The notes below the pieces were generated by a model. It ran no database searches. It was not told where the DNA came from and saw only the letters and a list, made by a program, of their open reading frames with translations. Below are positions 1 through 10,704 of a DNA stretch of 64,000 bases, piece by piece; within the stretch, counting starts at the first letter, position 1; each line of letters opens with the position of its first letter. Origin of the DNA: Gnetum montanum (taxonomy: Eukaryota > Streptophyta > Gnetopsida > Gnetales > Gnetaceae). The translations under genes were made by a program, and so were the position numbers. Location: positions 687,726-751,725 of the forward strand of contig MNCI01035354.1 of the NCBI GenBank assembly GCA_015680685.1. Reading direction: 5' to 3'.

Positions 1-959
1 TGACAAAGGAAGATGAAGAAAGAAATCTTTGTGAAGCAAAATACATCTTGGTAGAATTAGAGTGAACTTAGACAAAGATGTCTTTAGAAACAACAAGACA
101 TTTTTCTTAGAAAAGACGTCTTCAAAAATAGCAAGACATATTTCTTAGACAAAGATGTCTTTCATGAGGAAAAGATGTCTTTATAGAATGTAGATCAAGT
201 TCAGAAAGACATCTTCTAGAAGACAAAGAAATCTTCTAGGATGAAGAATTTAGAAAGATGTATTTCCAGTATTAAAGAAAATTCAGAGGGACGTATCAGG
301 CATGAGAAAGATGTCTCCCATGACTATTATTGATTGTTAACTAGCTATTGCACAAGTTTTAAGAAGGATTTAGAAACATGATAGCTATAAGAAAACTTCA
401 TGTGCATTGAGAAATGTGCAAGTATTGTTGTATTTATTATACAATCATTTGTAATCATCGAATTCTTTATTACTTTATTGTATTATCATTTTGGCATTAT
501 AAAGTGTGTTGCACGTAAGTGTATAAGGATCAACAAACTAAGTTGTAATTTTCCCTTATAATTCTTGTTCTTGTTGCCCTACAGGGTTTATGTGCTTAAG
601 CTTGTTAGGATCCTACGGGATTGAGTTGTTGGTGTTGCAATAGAACATTCTAGTGCAAAGCTTAACATTGTAAATGTTTTTGAAGCCTTAAAACCACATT
701 TCCAAGCCTAATGGGACCTTGCAGGATTGAGTGATTGTTGCAGAACAACATTCCAAAGTGGGGCTTGAAGATTGTATAGGATGTGGACCCTTCAACCACA
801 TTTTAAGAGTAACAAAGTTTGCAGTTGTGCTTGCGATCTACCCTCTGAGTGTGGAGTACCCAAGTTGGGAAACCATGTAAATTCGTGTGTGTGTTGTGTT
901 TCATAAAGGTTCAATTTGGGGAACTTATTCATCCCCCCTTCTAAGTTCAATGATCCACA
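1..959 (+). repeat. copia 5' LTR (left end missing)
   Basis: Base 1 aligns with about base 5071 of the 3' copy, and the two run parallel to the shared ending ATGATCCACA. About 200 bases of the LTR lie outside the window. The first 320 bases hold a cluster of AGATGTCT/AGACATCT octamers with one AGACGTCT. Confidence 0.92.
76..316. promoter_or_regulatory. Cluster of AGACGTCT-type octamers in the copia LTR
   Basis: Six exact octamers occur at 76, 114, 153, 173, 207 and 309. The one at 114 is the perfect palindrome AGACGTCT; the rest are AGATGTCT or its complement AGACATCT. Both follow from AGACGTCT by one CpG transition. Several looser variants lie between them. An ACGT core is typical of plant bZIP binding sites, so an enhancer role is plausible but inferred. 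Confidence 0.6.
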
Positions 960-961
960 AG

Positions 962-973
962 TGGTATCAGAGC
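962..973 (+). other. Primer binding site, initiator Met tRNA type
   Basis: TGGTATCAGAGC lies two bases after the LTR-terminal CA at 958-959. This is the standard minus-strand primer site of copia elements and fixes the LTR end. Confidence 0.93.
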
Positions 974-1233
974 TTGGTACTTTTGCTCTCTTCAAGAGTG
1001 AAAACATGGAAGGGACACTTAGCATTAGACGAAGCCTAATGGACATTATCAACTATTGCATTCAATTTATTTTGTTACCTCTTTTATCAAGGTAAGTATA
1101 TTATTTATTTTCTTACATTTAGAATGAAAAAAGACTCTACTTGTAAAGTAACAATTCTTGTAATTATCAAAATAACACTTTCTTTAAAGATAGGTGTGAA
1201 ACATTTTGCCATAGCATTCTTTCTTTCCAAAAT

Positions 1234-1527
1234 TTGTGCATTGAAATAAAAGATGTTTTACATGCCAAGGAAATAAAAATAAAAATTCTTGATGATGAAT
1301 TCTCTTACCTTAAAAAGGAAAACTCAGACCTTAGGGCTAAGATTCAAAAACTGACAAGAATGTTTAAGCGGTTGAACAAGAGCTCATTGGAGAAACCCAA
1401 GAATCAAAAACAACATTTATCTAGGTTTGGTAAATCATCTAGATCAAATAACATGAAATGTTTCTTTTATGGTAGATATGGTCATGTTCAATATTATTGT
1501 TATCTTAGAATGCATCACCACTCTTAG
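1234..1527 (+). pseudogene. copia gag remnant with broken zinc knuckle
   Basis: A 97-residue open stretch with a lysine- and glutamate-rich, coiled-coil-like N-terminal half, followed by a degenerate retroviral zinc knuckle at 1459-1500. The knuckle should read C-x2-C-x4-H-x4-C; here the second cysteine is tyrosine (CFFYGRYGHVQYYC), a TGT-to-TAT change. Gag packages element RNA. Upstream gag sequence from about 1040 is too decayed to follow, so this is only the C-terminal part. Confidence 0.75.
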
Positions 1528-1557
1528 TTTTTGTAGAACTAGCCTAGAAAGAAAACC

Positions 1558-1758
1558 ATGCAAGGTTGGAGAGAGAAAGAAGGAAAGGTAGAAAAGAATT
1601 TGATGGCACAAATTACCTTCTCCAATGATAATGCTAGCACATGGTATATTGATAGTGGATGTTCAAGGCATATGGTAGGTGACAAGTCCTACTTCACCCA
1701 CTTCATGAACAAAATTGTGGTACAATCACATTTGGAGATGACATGGAAGCACCCATAA
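1558..1758 (+). pseudogene. copia aspartic protease remnant
   Basis: Translation gives WYIDSGCSRHM, the copia protease signature, with the catalytic DSG at 1651-1659. This protease cuts the Gag-Pol polyprotein. The open stretch ends in a premature stop soon after the motif, and continuing homology passes through further stops and a likely frameshift. Confidence 0.85.
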
Positions 1759-1849
1759 TATGTATTGGTATCATAGGGGTAAAAGATAAGGGATTACCCA
1801 ATGTGAACAAAGTGTTTTTCATTGATGGGTTAAAACATAATTTACTTAG

Positions 1850-2760
1850 TGTGAGTCAACTTTGTGACTTCAATTTTAATGTTACCTTTTCAAAAGAAAG
1901 TTGTAGAATATAAAATTTATCTATTAGAAATATTGTGATTGAAGGATCTATAAAAGGAAATGTACATACTACTATATTTGGAAACTCTTCTAAACTTGAA
2001 TCCAAGTGTTTAGTAAGTTGTGCAAATGATACATGTCTTTGGCATAGGAAATTGGGCCACATCAACAAGGAAATTCTCTAGACCTTAGTGACAAAAGAAA
2101 TGGTGTGTGGTCTCCCTAAGCCTAAAGATTTCAACCTAAATACATGTGAAGCCTATTAAAAGGGAAAATATACAAGGGTAAGATTTGGTAAGAAAAATTG
2201 TATTTCTACTACTCATCACTTAGACTTACTTTATTTTGATGTAGTTGGTCCAATTCAAACTCTTAGCCTAGGAAAAAAGATACTTTCTAGCTATTTTTGA
2301 TGATTATTCTCACTTTACTTGGGTTGCCTTTTTATATCACAAAGATGAAGTGTTTGATCATTTTTTGAGAATTAGCAATCAGATCTAGAAAGAAAAAGGA
2401 TATGGTATTAATGTCATCAGAAATGATAATGGAGGTAAGTCTAAAAATATAAAATTTGAACAATTTTGTCAAATGAATAGTATTCTACATCAATTCTCTA
2501 CTATAAGAACTCCTCAACAAAATGGTGTAGCTAAATGAAAGAATAAAATCTTGACTGAGATGGGGAGAATAATATTAAATGATTAGTGTCTTCCTCACCA
2601 CTTCTAGGCTGAAGCTATCAACATTGTCTATTATGTGTTCAATAGAGTTATGGTAAGAAGATTCACTTCCAAACCCCCTTACGAATTATGGACTAGTAGA
2701 AAGTCCTCAACAATTTACTTTCATGTTTTTGGTTGAAAATGATATATCCTAAATGATAAA
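1850..2760 (+). pseudogene. copia integrase remnant
   Basis: The GAG-pre-integrase motif LWHRKLGHINKE is readable around 2037-2075, followed by the core region with YFDVVGPIQ near 2230 and a DNGG block near 2425 that match the first two catalytic aspartates. Stops and shifts interrupt all of it, several of them TAG where CAG is expected. Integrase inserts the cDNA into the genome; this copy cannot be functional. Confidence 0.8.
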
Positions 2761-2860
2761 GATACCTTGAGAAAGTTTGATGTAAAAATTGATGAAGGAC
2801 TTTTCTTAGGTTTTTCTCTGGTTAGTATGGCATATAGAGTGTTTAACAAAAGAAAAAAAT

Positions 2861-4706
2861 ATGATAGAGGAAACCATAAATGTCAAAATAGATGACTATG
2901 ACATTACTTGTCCTCAACCTAATAACAAAACTATTCCCATTCATAAATTGTCCAACACAACTTTAGCACAAGATGATAAGAACTCAGAATCTAGTAGTAA
3001 ACATGAAGAGGAAGAAAATGATGATGATCAAGAAATATCTTCCACTCTAACAAAAATGCCTAGACTTAGGAAAACTCACTCTATTAATGATCTAATTGGA
3101 GAAGTTTAAGATGGTGTTCACCATAGAAGCCAAATTAAAGAAATCTATGCTTTTTTCACATATCTTTCTCAACATGAACCCAAAACTTTTAAGGAAGCCA
3201 AAAGAGATGAAGGGTGGATTTCAGCTATGCAGGATGAACATAGTCAATTTGCTAGAAATCATTTATTTGAATTAATTCCTAGACCTACGGATAAAATTGT
3301 TATTGGAACTAAATGGGTCTTTAGAAACGAGACTAATGAAAATGAAAATATCATAGAGAATAAGGCTATATTGGTTGCCAAAGGATATAACCAACAAGAA
3401 GGAATAGACTTTGATGAAACTTTTGCTCTTGTTGCTAGGCTGGAATCTATTAGACTTCTTCTTGCTTATGCAAGCATAAAAAACATCAAGCTTTATCAAA
3501 TGGATATCAAAAGTGCATTCCTGAATGGAACCATACAAGAAGAATTTTATATTAAACAACCTAAAGGATTTGTTAATTCCATCAAGACTAATCATGTCTA
3601 CAAACTCAAGAAGGCTCTCTATGGTCTTAAATAGGCTTCAAGATCTTGATATGAAAGACTTTCCCAACATCTCTATCTAATGAATTTGAAAGAGGTACGG
3701 TTGATGTTACATTGTTTATTAAAAGAGAAGAAAAAGATCTTCTAATTGTTCACATCTATGTTGATGATATTATTTTTGGCTCTACTAATGAAATCTTTGC
3801 AAGAAGTTTTCTGATCTCATGCACTTTGAATTTGAAATGAGCATGATGGGAGAACTCAATAACTTTCTTGGGTTTTGGATCTAGCAGACAACTAATGGAA
3901 CCTTCTTATGTCAAACCAAGTATTTAAAAGATCTTATGCTAAAATATGGGTTTGTTGATGTTAAAGTTAAAGGTACTCTAATGGCTACAAATTCTAAAGT
4001 TGTTAAAGATGATCAAGGTAAGCAAGTTGATCCTAAGCTTTATAGAGGTATAATTGGTAGTCTTCTTTATCTAATTGAAAGTTGACTAGATATAGCTTTA
4101 AGTGTAGGATTATGTGCTAGATATCAATCAGCTCCAAAAGATTCTCACTATTAGGCTTTTAAACATATTTTTCATTACTTAAAAGGTACTACTAATTGGG
4201 ACCTTTGGTATCCAAAGGATTCCTCCCTTGATCTTGTTGGTTATTGTGATGCAGATTGGATAGGATGGTCTAATGATCATTGTAGAATGAGTGGTAATTG
4301 TTTCTTTTTGGGAAGAAGTCTTGTTTCTTAGACAACTAAGAAGCAAAACTCTATAGCTCTTTCAATTGTTGAAGTTTATTACATCTCTGCCAAAATTTTT
4401 TATGCTTAATTACTTTGGATGAGAGAACCTCTCAAAGATCTAGGAGTAAACGTACACTCAACTACTATCTACAATGATAACAAGTGTGCCATCAACATGA
4501 CCAAGAATCAAATCCAACATTTTCATACTAAACATATCGAGATTCTCCATCATTTCATATAAGAGCATACATAGCATGGTCATGTCAAATTAGAATTCAT
4601 TGGAATCGAAAGTCAACTAGCAAATACCTTTACAAAACCCTTAGATGAACATCAATTGGCATCTTTATGCAAGGATATGGGAATAGGACGTTGTCCTATC
4701 ATGTGA
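2861..4706 (+). pseudogene. copia reverse transcriptase and RNase H remnant
   Basis: The best preserved part is 3227-3634: KWVFRN, ILVAKGYNQQEG, DFDETFA, YQMDIKSAFLNG and ALYGLK are copia reverse transcriptase blocks. The frame then stops at TAG where the family has glutamine (LKQA). YVDDIIFGS near 3758-3785 is the catalytic box. RNase H follows: GYCDADWIG near 4240, the acidic VEVYYISA block near 4360, YNDNKCAINM near 4470 and TKHIEI near 4530, ending at TGA 4704-4706. The 2861-3109 stretch is an acidic linker upstream of RT. Multiple nonsense changes and small frameshifts. Confidence 0.92.
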
Positions 4707-4843
4707 GAATTTTCATTCTTTCTATTTCAAATAAAACAAAACCAATCAAAAATATAAAAAATAGCAAAAATATTTTCTTTTCTCTATGCATCTATTTAGG
4801 TGGGGAGGGGGGGAGTTTGCCTCACCTTTTTGGTTATGTTCAA

Positions 4844-4857
4844 AAAGGGGAGAAGTA
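4844..4857 (+). other. Probable polypurine tract of the copia element
   Basis: AAAAAGGGGAGAAG precedes the inferred 3' LTR start at 4867 and is the likely plus-strand primer. Another purine run (GGTGGGGAGGGGGGGAG) lies at about 4800-4816, so the assignment is not unique. Confidence 0.5.
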
Positions 4858-4866
4858 GGTAAAACA

Positions 4867-6001
4867 TGTTATTATTGGGACAAGACTAACACATTTTATT
4901 AAGTTTTGGACATTACCAAAAAGTATGAGAATGTGGACCTTGGTTTTGGTATGTCAAAACATTAAGAAATATGAAAGATGAGTTTGTTTGTATGTGTGTG
5001 TGTAGATGTTTTACTTGCAGGATAAGAGCTTGGAAGACCAAGGCTATGGATAAGAAATGAAGGATTCAAAAGACAAAGGAAGATGAAGAAAGACATCTCT
5101 AAGAAGAAGATGTCTTGGTAGAATTGGAGGGAACTTAGATAAAGATGTCTTTAGAAACAACAAGATGTCTCTCTTAGATAAAGACATCTTTCATGAGGTA
5201 AAGAAATATTTAGAGAATGCAAACCAAGTTTAAAAAGACATTTTCCAAAATACAAAGATGTCTTCTAGGATGGAGACTTCAAAAAGATGTCTTTTAGGAA
5301 ATAAAGACATCTTCCTAATATTGAATGCAATTTCAAAGAGATGTCTCATGTACAAGAAATACATCTCCCATGACCATTATTGGTCATTAGTTACCATTGC
5401 ATAAGTTTTGAAAAGGATTTAGAAACATGATAGCTATAAGAAGACTTCATGTGCATTGGGAAATGTGCAAGCATGGTTGTATTCATTGTACAATAATTTG
5501 TAATCATTGAATTCTCTATTGCTCCTCATTGTATTATCATTTTGGCATTGTAAAGTGTGTTATACCTAACTGTACAAGGATCAACAAACCAAGTTGTAAT
5601 TTTTATTCTTGTTACCATGTAGGGCTAATTTGCTTGAGCTTGTCAAGATCATACGGGATTGAGTTGTTGGTGTTGTGATACAACACTTCGGTGTGAAGCT
5701 CAAGATTGTAAAGATTGTGGAAGCCTTAAAACCACATTTTCAAGCCTAACAAGACCTTGAGGGGTTGAGCGATTATTTCTATGGTACAAAATTTCGAAGT
5801 AGAGCTTGAATCCTATATAGGATGTGGACTCTTCAACCACATTTTGAGAGAAACAAATTCTAGAGGTGTGCTTGTGATCTATCCTTCGAGTGTGAAGTAT
5901 CCAAGTTGGAGAACCACATAAATATGTGTGTGTGTCATGTTTCATAAAGGTTTGATTTAGGGAACTTATTTATTTTCCCCTTCTAAGTTCAATGATCCAC
6001 A
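4867..6001 (+). repeat. copia 3' LTR
   Basis: Starts TGTTATTATTGGG and ends ATGATCCACA, about 1,135 bp. From 5071 it aligns with the 5' LTR. The left edge is inferred from TG plus the nearby purine tract, because the matching 5' LTR start is outside the window. Confidence 0.85.
5091..5346. promoter_or_regulatory. Octamer cluster in the copia 3' LTR
   Basis: Exact AGATGTCT/AGACATCT copies at 5091, 5108, 5143, 5163, 5182, 5256, 5285, 5305 and 5339. No intact AGACGTCT remains here, whereas the 5' copy keeps one at 114. This supports the CpG form as ancestor. Confidence 0.6.
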
Positions 6002-6450
6002 CCATCAACCACTCAAATAATCCACTTGGTGTTTTGAAAGCTATCCTCCACTCATCACAAGGCCTGATTTTGATTTAGTGGTACCCACTCTTCAAATCAA
6101 TTTTGCTAAGAATTTCAGCATTGGTAAGAATATCAAGGATATCATCCATCCTTGAAATAGAAAATCGGTACCTCACTATTATCCTATTAACTACCCTAGA
6201 ATCAATGCACATCCTCTATTCTTTGGCACTGGCATTGTTGGAACTGAACAAGGTGAAATGGATTCCCTCACGAAGCCATTTGGAAGTAACCCCTCTACTT
6301 GCCTTTGCAATTCTACCCTTTGATTTGGTACCATCTAGTAAGTTCTCTCATTTGGAATGGCAACACTAGGGAAGAAGTCAATTTGATTTTGTACATTCCT
6401 CATCAGTGGTAGTCCATCCAATTTTCCCTTGAACACATTGGAATATTTGG
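6002..6450 (-). pseudogene. gypsy reverse transcriptase remnant, truncated by copia
   Basis: Reverse-strand translation gives GFVRESISPCSVPTMPVPK, VRYRFSISRMDDILD, SKIDLKSGYH, then a stop where glutamine is expected (HQI), then WRIAFKTPSGLFEWLV. These are the fingers and palm blocks of Ty3/gypsy RT, normally followed by the catalytic YxDD. Here the copia LTR cuts in directly after EWLV, so the catalytic box is missing from the window. Confidence 0.9.
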
Positions 6451-7060
6451 TCTTCAAGCTTAACACACATGTAGGAAGTTCAGCCCATACATCATCATGG
6501 TTAGTAGCAACTATTTTCATAACAACAAAACCAAAATCTATTTCATCATGTTCCTTAATATAGTTTCTCTCCCCTAGGGGGATTAAGGAAGCATTAAGCA
6601 AGCTTTGCTATCTCACTTGTTTAGTTGTCATAGGAATAAAATCATGGATTCCATCAAGTCTAACAACACTCCACACATTTCTTGCTCTTTCAAACTAAGC
6701 ACTATTGTCAAAATTCAAAGGTCTACCAAGAATTACATTTTCATAGTCTATTGGAAGTACATCACATCTCACAACATCATGAAAACATCCAATTTTAAAT
6801 TTCAAAGTACATTATTCCTTTACCTCTTAGGAAAAATATTTAGACAACCAATGCACGTTATATGATCTAGGATGAGGATTAGTTACCAAACCCAATATAG
6901 CAACTGCCCTAGAAGAAATAACATTTTCTTGGGATCCTCCATCAATCAAAACATGTATCCATTTTCCAGTAAGCAAACAACTAGCCTCAATTTGAACTAA
7001 CAATTTCCTATGAGGATGATCTTCTCTATTGACATTCCCCATGAATGCACAAGAAATTAA
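6451..7060 (-). pseudogene. gypsy aspartic protease and PR-RT linker remnant
   Basis: VLIDGGSQENVISSRAV (within 6827-7042) has the aspartic protease active site as D-G-G instead of the usual D-S/T-G, followed by the ILGRP-like second block near 6715. A linker similar to plant gypsy polyproteins (VFKGKLDGLPLMRN, near 6390-6440) leads into RT. Frame breaks occur between 6827 and 6601. Confidence 0.78.
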
Positions 7061-8284
7061 TTCAAAAACATCCTCAATTTTTTGAGCATTATGATTACCT
7101 CTCTAAAGAGCTTGACTTGATGTCTCCTCCACCTCCATGGTTTACACATCTTTGCCCTTGGCTACCTTGTGAAATGGGCATTTCCATTGCTTGTGTCCCC
7201 ATTCCCCACATTTAAAGCACTGTAGTTTGGATGAGTTGCTATCATGATCCTTGCCTCTTTTGCTTAGGTCCTTCTTGGTTTTACTCTTCTGACCATCTCC
7301 TTCAGTCTTCTTATCTTGGTTGTCCTCTTTGTCTTTAGATTTGGATTTGGATCCCTTATCAGATCTAGATCCCTTCTCCTTATCCTTAAAATTTTCTTGC
7401 TTTTGTTTTTGAATCCACCTAATTTCTTCTTTACCTTGACTGCCAAATCATAAGCCTCATCAAGGGTTTGTGACTTATAAAATGATAACTCTTACTAGTA
7501 CATGATTTTGAGACCTCCTAAAAAGATTGAAGATTGCTCATCTCCTACCAATTTACATTAGCTTAATGGAATAGATCACAAAATTTGATGTAGAATTCTT
7601 TAACATCCTTGTCACCTTTGCTTAGGAATCTCAACTTCATAATGGTTTCTTGTCTCTAATGAGATTGTTCAATTCTCAACTTGTATTTGATGAGATCCTA
7701 ATATTTGATAGGTTAACCATTTCATCTTTCATAACCTTGGGACTCCTTTTTCCACCAAGTAGAAGTCATACCTTCTAATTTGGATTCTATAATAGGTACC
7801 CTCAAGTTATTTGGTAACTCTTCAAACTAAAAATGATTCTCAAGTACCTTGCCTCATCTACACCATTGAAAGTCTTCAACTCTTTGTATGTAAGTCTTGA
7901 AGCATTTCTAAATACTCTAGCAAGACTTGCCTCATCTTCATTGTCAAGCTTGCTTGAAGAAGTTTTGAATGCCACTAGAGCCCTTGGAGTTCTCATATGA
8001 GGAATAGGATTCCCTACTATTAGAATCCTTGGCTGATGGTTTCCTACACTTCCATAGCTGGATTAACCTTCCTCTTTATCTAATCCATCTCCTCTTGGCT
8101 ATGAGACTTCTTCATCTGAATGTACATTCTCTTCATCTTTGCCTATTTGGATATGGCTAGGACTAGCATATTTGTCCACCATCACATTGATCTCATCCAA
8201 TCAAGTAACCATCATCTAGAAGGCTGACTTCATGCTCTCCATGTCACAATTTAGAGCTTGACCTTGTTTCTTCTTGGGTGCCAT
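7061..8284 (-). pseudogene. gypsy gag remnant with intact CCHC knuckle
   Basis: Starts at ATG 8284-8282 (MAPKKKQG). A degraded capsid region follows, with stops at TAG or TGA where glutamine, arginine or tryptophan codons fit. The C-terminal part is very lysine- and serine-rich, and then the knuckle CFKCGEWGHKQWKC at 7219-7178 is complete. A frameshift near 7430 separates the DEAYDLAVKV segment from the frame that reaches the knuckle. Gag binds and packages the element RNA. Confidence 0.82.
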
Positions 8285-8333
8285 TTGAAATTGACAACAT
8301 CATCAACCATAAATCTAGGCAATAATAAAACTA

Positions 8334-8347
8334 GGCTCCAATACCAA
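8334..8347 (-). other. Primer binding site of the gypsy element
   Basis: On the reverse strand TTGGTATTGGAGCC differs at two positions from the TTGGTATCAGAGCC site used by plant chromoviruses. It lies about 50 bases before the gag start. Confidence 0.75.
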
Positions 8348-8350
8348 TAA

Positions 8351-9391
8351 CACTAGAGTAGGTTCATTCCATAATCAAATCACCTTCATTGCACTAAATC
8401 AAGATATTATGCAAAGATAAAATATTTGGTAGAAAATGAGAAAACTAGATATCTTCAATTAAATTAATAGAAGATTACAACAGGGTTCACACAACCCACA
8501 AGCATCCTAAAATCTATCGTACTCAAATGATATTGCAGAGAATGAGGCTCTACAACTACATGATGACTATCCTCAATATAAGACACAACCAATAGAAATC
8601 TCTCTGACAACCTAGGATTGAGATCTCAACTTACAAGTAAGATACAGGAGAATAGAACACATAAATCAACACACCATAGGCTAATCTTAGAGCTGTAATC
8701 ACCTATTACACTCACCCAATGTGCTCACATGTGCTCTTGCCTAGCTCTCCACTCTCAAGATTGTTTTTCTCACTCTTGTTGCATACAAGCTCTCTTATTG
8801 CATACAAGCCCTCCCTCCTTTTCTCATGGATGAATTCATACATAATTATAGGGATCCAAAAGCCTAGGAAGCTTTCTATTTACCTCCCTAGATGTTTTCC
8901 ACATAGATTTGGAGTCTTTTAAATGTTTTCTAATTGAAACACCACGTTAGAGCTTTTTTTCTTTACCGACATAGATGTCTCTTATTTCATGTAGATGTCT
9001 CCTATATGAAAGCCCCACTCTCATGAGAGACATCTACTATTTTTGGAAGACATCATCTTTGGACTTGGGATGTCTACACTTGAGGGAAGATGTCTATCTT
9101 TTTGAGAAGACGTCTCTTTTACAAGTGCCAAAATTTAAAATGCTTGTTTTGATGTCTAGAAACTCCAGATGTCTTCCAACAAGTTCCCATAGATCATGGA
9201 ACACCCTTAACTCATCAAAGTAAGTCAAAAGCACCTCCAAACATGCCAAAACATACAAGAATCTGTATCATAAAAATCAACTTAATAAGACAAAAAAATA
9301 GGACACACTCATCTAGCTCTTCTCTAAGCATGAAACCTATAAAAATAACTTGTAGGATAAGCACAAGGGAATCAGAAGAGGTGTTCCTACA
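8351..9391 (-). repeat. 5' LTR of the chromovirus-like element
   Basis: Bounded on the right by TGTAGGAACACC (reverse strand from 9391) and on the left by the primer site. About 1.04 kb. The inner end is approximate because the terminal CA is not preserved. With no second copy in the window, the outer edge rests on sequence form only. Confidence 0.7.
8973..9174. promoter_or_regulatory. AGACGTCT-type octamer cluster in the gypsy LTR
   Basis: Exact octamers at 8973, 8993, 9028, 9088, 9108 (AGACGTCT) and 9167, with one-mismatch copies between. This is the same motif as in the copia LTR, although the sequence around it does not otherwise align. The cluster lies 220-420 bases inside the LTR start, that is, in U3. 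Confidence 0.6.
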
Positions 9392-9679
9392 CCATTAAAT
9401 CTCCCAATGTGAAAAACACTGGCATTCCTAGTGTAATTATTCAAAAAAAATTAGACAAAAATGTTGTAGTTTTGGATCATCAAAGTATTAAAAATGATAT
9501 GTATAATGCTTAGAAACTTGACCAAGCTAGGTCAACATGGAAACATCAAACCACAACCTATAAAATCAAGAGTTGACATCATTTTTGAGGACTTTTAGAT
9601 TATCAAAACTCTTTCAAACTTGAGACTTCTAAAGTAGAGTACAGATTTGAAAGCCCAGAGCCATTTCCCTAGAACTAAT
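9392..9679. other. Unassigned AT-rich spacer
   Basis: No open frame, repeat copy or motif that I recognise. It lies between the gypsy LTR and the E1 LTR, and continues across the E1 insertion at 48575. Confidence 0.5.
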
Positions 9680-9688
9680 TGATGGGAC

Positions 9689-9780
9689 GTGATATCATGT
9701 TTGCTACGATATCGCATCCCTCGCAATATCGTGTACGTGATATCACGTCTTCCCCTACGATATTGCGTACGCAATATCAC
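9689..9780. promoter_or_regulatory. GCGATATCGC palindrome array, E1 5' LTR
   Basis: Six derivatives at 9689, 9706, 9723, 9737, 9757 and 9771, all keeping the ATAT core. Ends vary only as GC/GT/AC/AT or their complements, as expected from CpG transitions. The array ends 16 bases before the TATA box. Confidence 0.75.
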
Positions 9781-9796
9781 AGTACATCATCAAATC

Positions 9797-9805
9797 TATA
9801 AATAA
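9797..9805 (+). promoter_or_regulatory. TATA box of the E1 LTR
   Basis: TATAAATAA is conserved in all four E-family LTRs (9797, 47845, 50954, 57158), about 110 bases from each LTR start. Transcription would begin roughly 30 bases downstream. Confidence 0.75.
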
Positions 9806-10053
9806 GAGGTAGCTCTCCCTTGTTTCTCATTCTAGGCCTAGACCTTAGCGAAACTCTAGTTGTTTGATCCCTCCAGAACTGGAATAATTTCCATGTGCCT
9901 GTAGTAGGAGCTCCAACGTGAACGGATCTTTATTCAAGCAAATATTGTACCTGAACACAAGTTGTGTACGACAATAAAGATGAACTTCTTGGATAAACCT
10001 TGCAGTGCATGGAATAGGCTAAATAGGATTTTACTTATTGTTATTTATTATTT

Positions 10054-10058
10054 ATCAT
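10054..10058. other. Target duplication of D, left copy
   Basis: ATCAT here and at 36319-36323 flank D. The E1 3' LTR has a single ATCAT at 48103-48107 in the same context, which is the empty site. Confidence 0.9.
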
Positions 10059-10519
10059 TGTTGGCGATCGTTTGGGACACGACCGCCAACGAGTGTCCTC
10101 GAACAGGATTTAGGTGCTTGCTGGTCTTTGGAAACACCAAGGCCCAAATACCTCCAAATAAACTCAGTAGTTAATGTGAGTATGTGTGTGTGCTGTTGTA
10201 GTGTGTGGTTGTGAAAATGAAATGATTGCGTTGTGTGTAAACTATAAATGACTTATCTTAAAGAAATTCAGCCAACTTTGCCAAGTACTGTGAGTTTTTG
10301 AGAGTTCCTATTTTGTTCAATTGCCTAGTCTACGTGGTCCTTATAATACCTACTTGTAACAAATAAAATTTTGTAAAAAAATTTAAGCACAACTCTATGA
10401 ATCTACTTCTAACTTTTCCTAGAGAAAGAGATAGTTCCACAAAAAAACTAGAAATAGAGTAAGACCAATGGAAATAGACAGAGAAGAAAGCATATTTGTG
10501 TTAAGACCTAAAATATTTA
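10059..10519 (-). repeat. D 3' LTR, segment left of B
   Basis: Aligns with the first 461 bases of 33475-36318. On the reverse strand this is the downstream (U5) end. It ends at the ATTTA duplication of element B. Confidence 0.92.
10515..10519. other. Target duplication of B, left copy
   Basis: ATTTA at 10515-10519 and 24858-24862. The other D LTR has a single ATTTA at 33931-33935 in the same context, which confirms the insertion. Confidence 0.93.
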
Positions 10520-10704
10520 TGAAACACCACTAATTTCAGCTTAAATACTTTGAATGGAAATTTGTGTGCCTTAATGGTGCATTAGCAACGACTATTATTC
10601 ACGTGCGCATGCTTTTGGATTCAAGGAAATGCACAAGACAATATAGTTACAAATAACAGGATTGCTTACTGTTAGTTCTCTCTAGGTTTTTCCACAATTC
10701 AAGG

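Larger units (their letters stand above)
1..6001 (+). mobile_element. Ty1/copia element, SIRE-like, 5' end cut by window
   Basis: Two LTR copies (1-959 and about 4867-6001) flank a decayed copia gag-pol with the copia order protease, integrase, reverse transcriptase, RNase H. The primer site TGGTATCAGAGC follows the 5' LTR directly and matches the initiator methionine tRNA site used by copia elements. The reverse transcriptase and RNase H regions resemble the SIRE/Maximus lineage from memory. Every domain carries stops, so the copy is dead. It ends at 6001 with CA, and the next base lies inside a gypsy reverse transcriptase, so it inserted into that element. The target duplication cannot be tested because the left end is outside the window. 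Confidence 0.93.
6002..9391 (-). mobile_element. Chromovirus-like Ty3/gypsy element, 5' part only
   Basis: Read on the reverse strand: LTR (9391-8351), primer site, gag (from 8284), zinc knuckle, protease, then reverse transcriptase, broken off at 6002 by the copia insertion. The rest of pol and the other LTR should lie to the left of the window. Codon-level similarity (FVRESISPC, YRFSISRMDDILD, SKIDLKSGYH) is to plant chromovirus-type gypsy RT. The LTR starts TGTAGGAACACC at 9391. Many stops are present. Confidence 0.87.
9680..10058 (+). repeat. E1 5' LTR, left part
   Basis: Begins TGATGGGACG and aligns with 47745, 50834 and 57063. It contains the palindrome array, the TATA box and the R region. 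It is interrupted after 10058 by D, and the LTR resumes at 36324. Confidence 0.9.

Noticed and set aside
1-320. miRNA-like hairpins from AGATGTCT/AGACATCT pairs
   Set aside because: The 8-bp complementarity comes from the repeated motif itself; no extended stem.
7264-7446. Arginine/lysine-rich reverse-strand protein
   Set aside because: Out-of-frame reading of the gypsy gag tail; the frame reaching the zinc knuckle is different.
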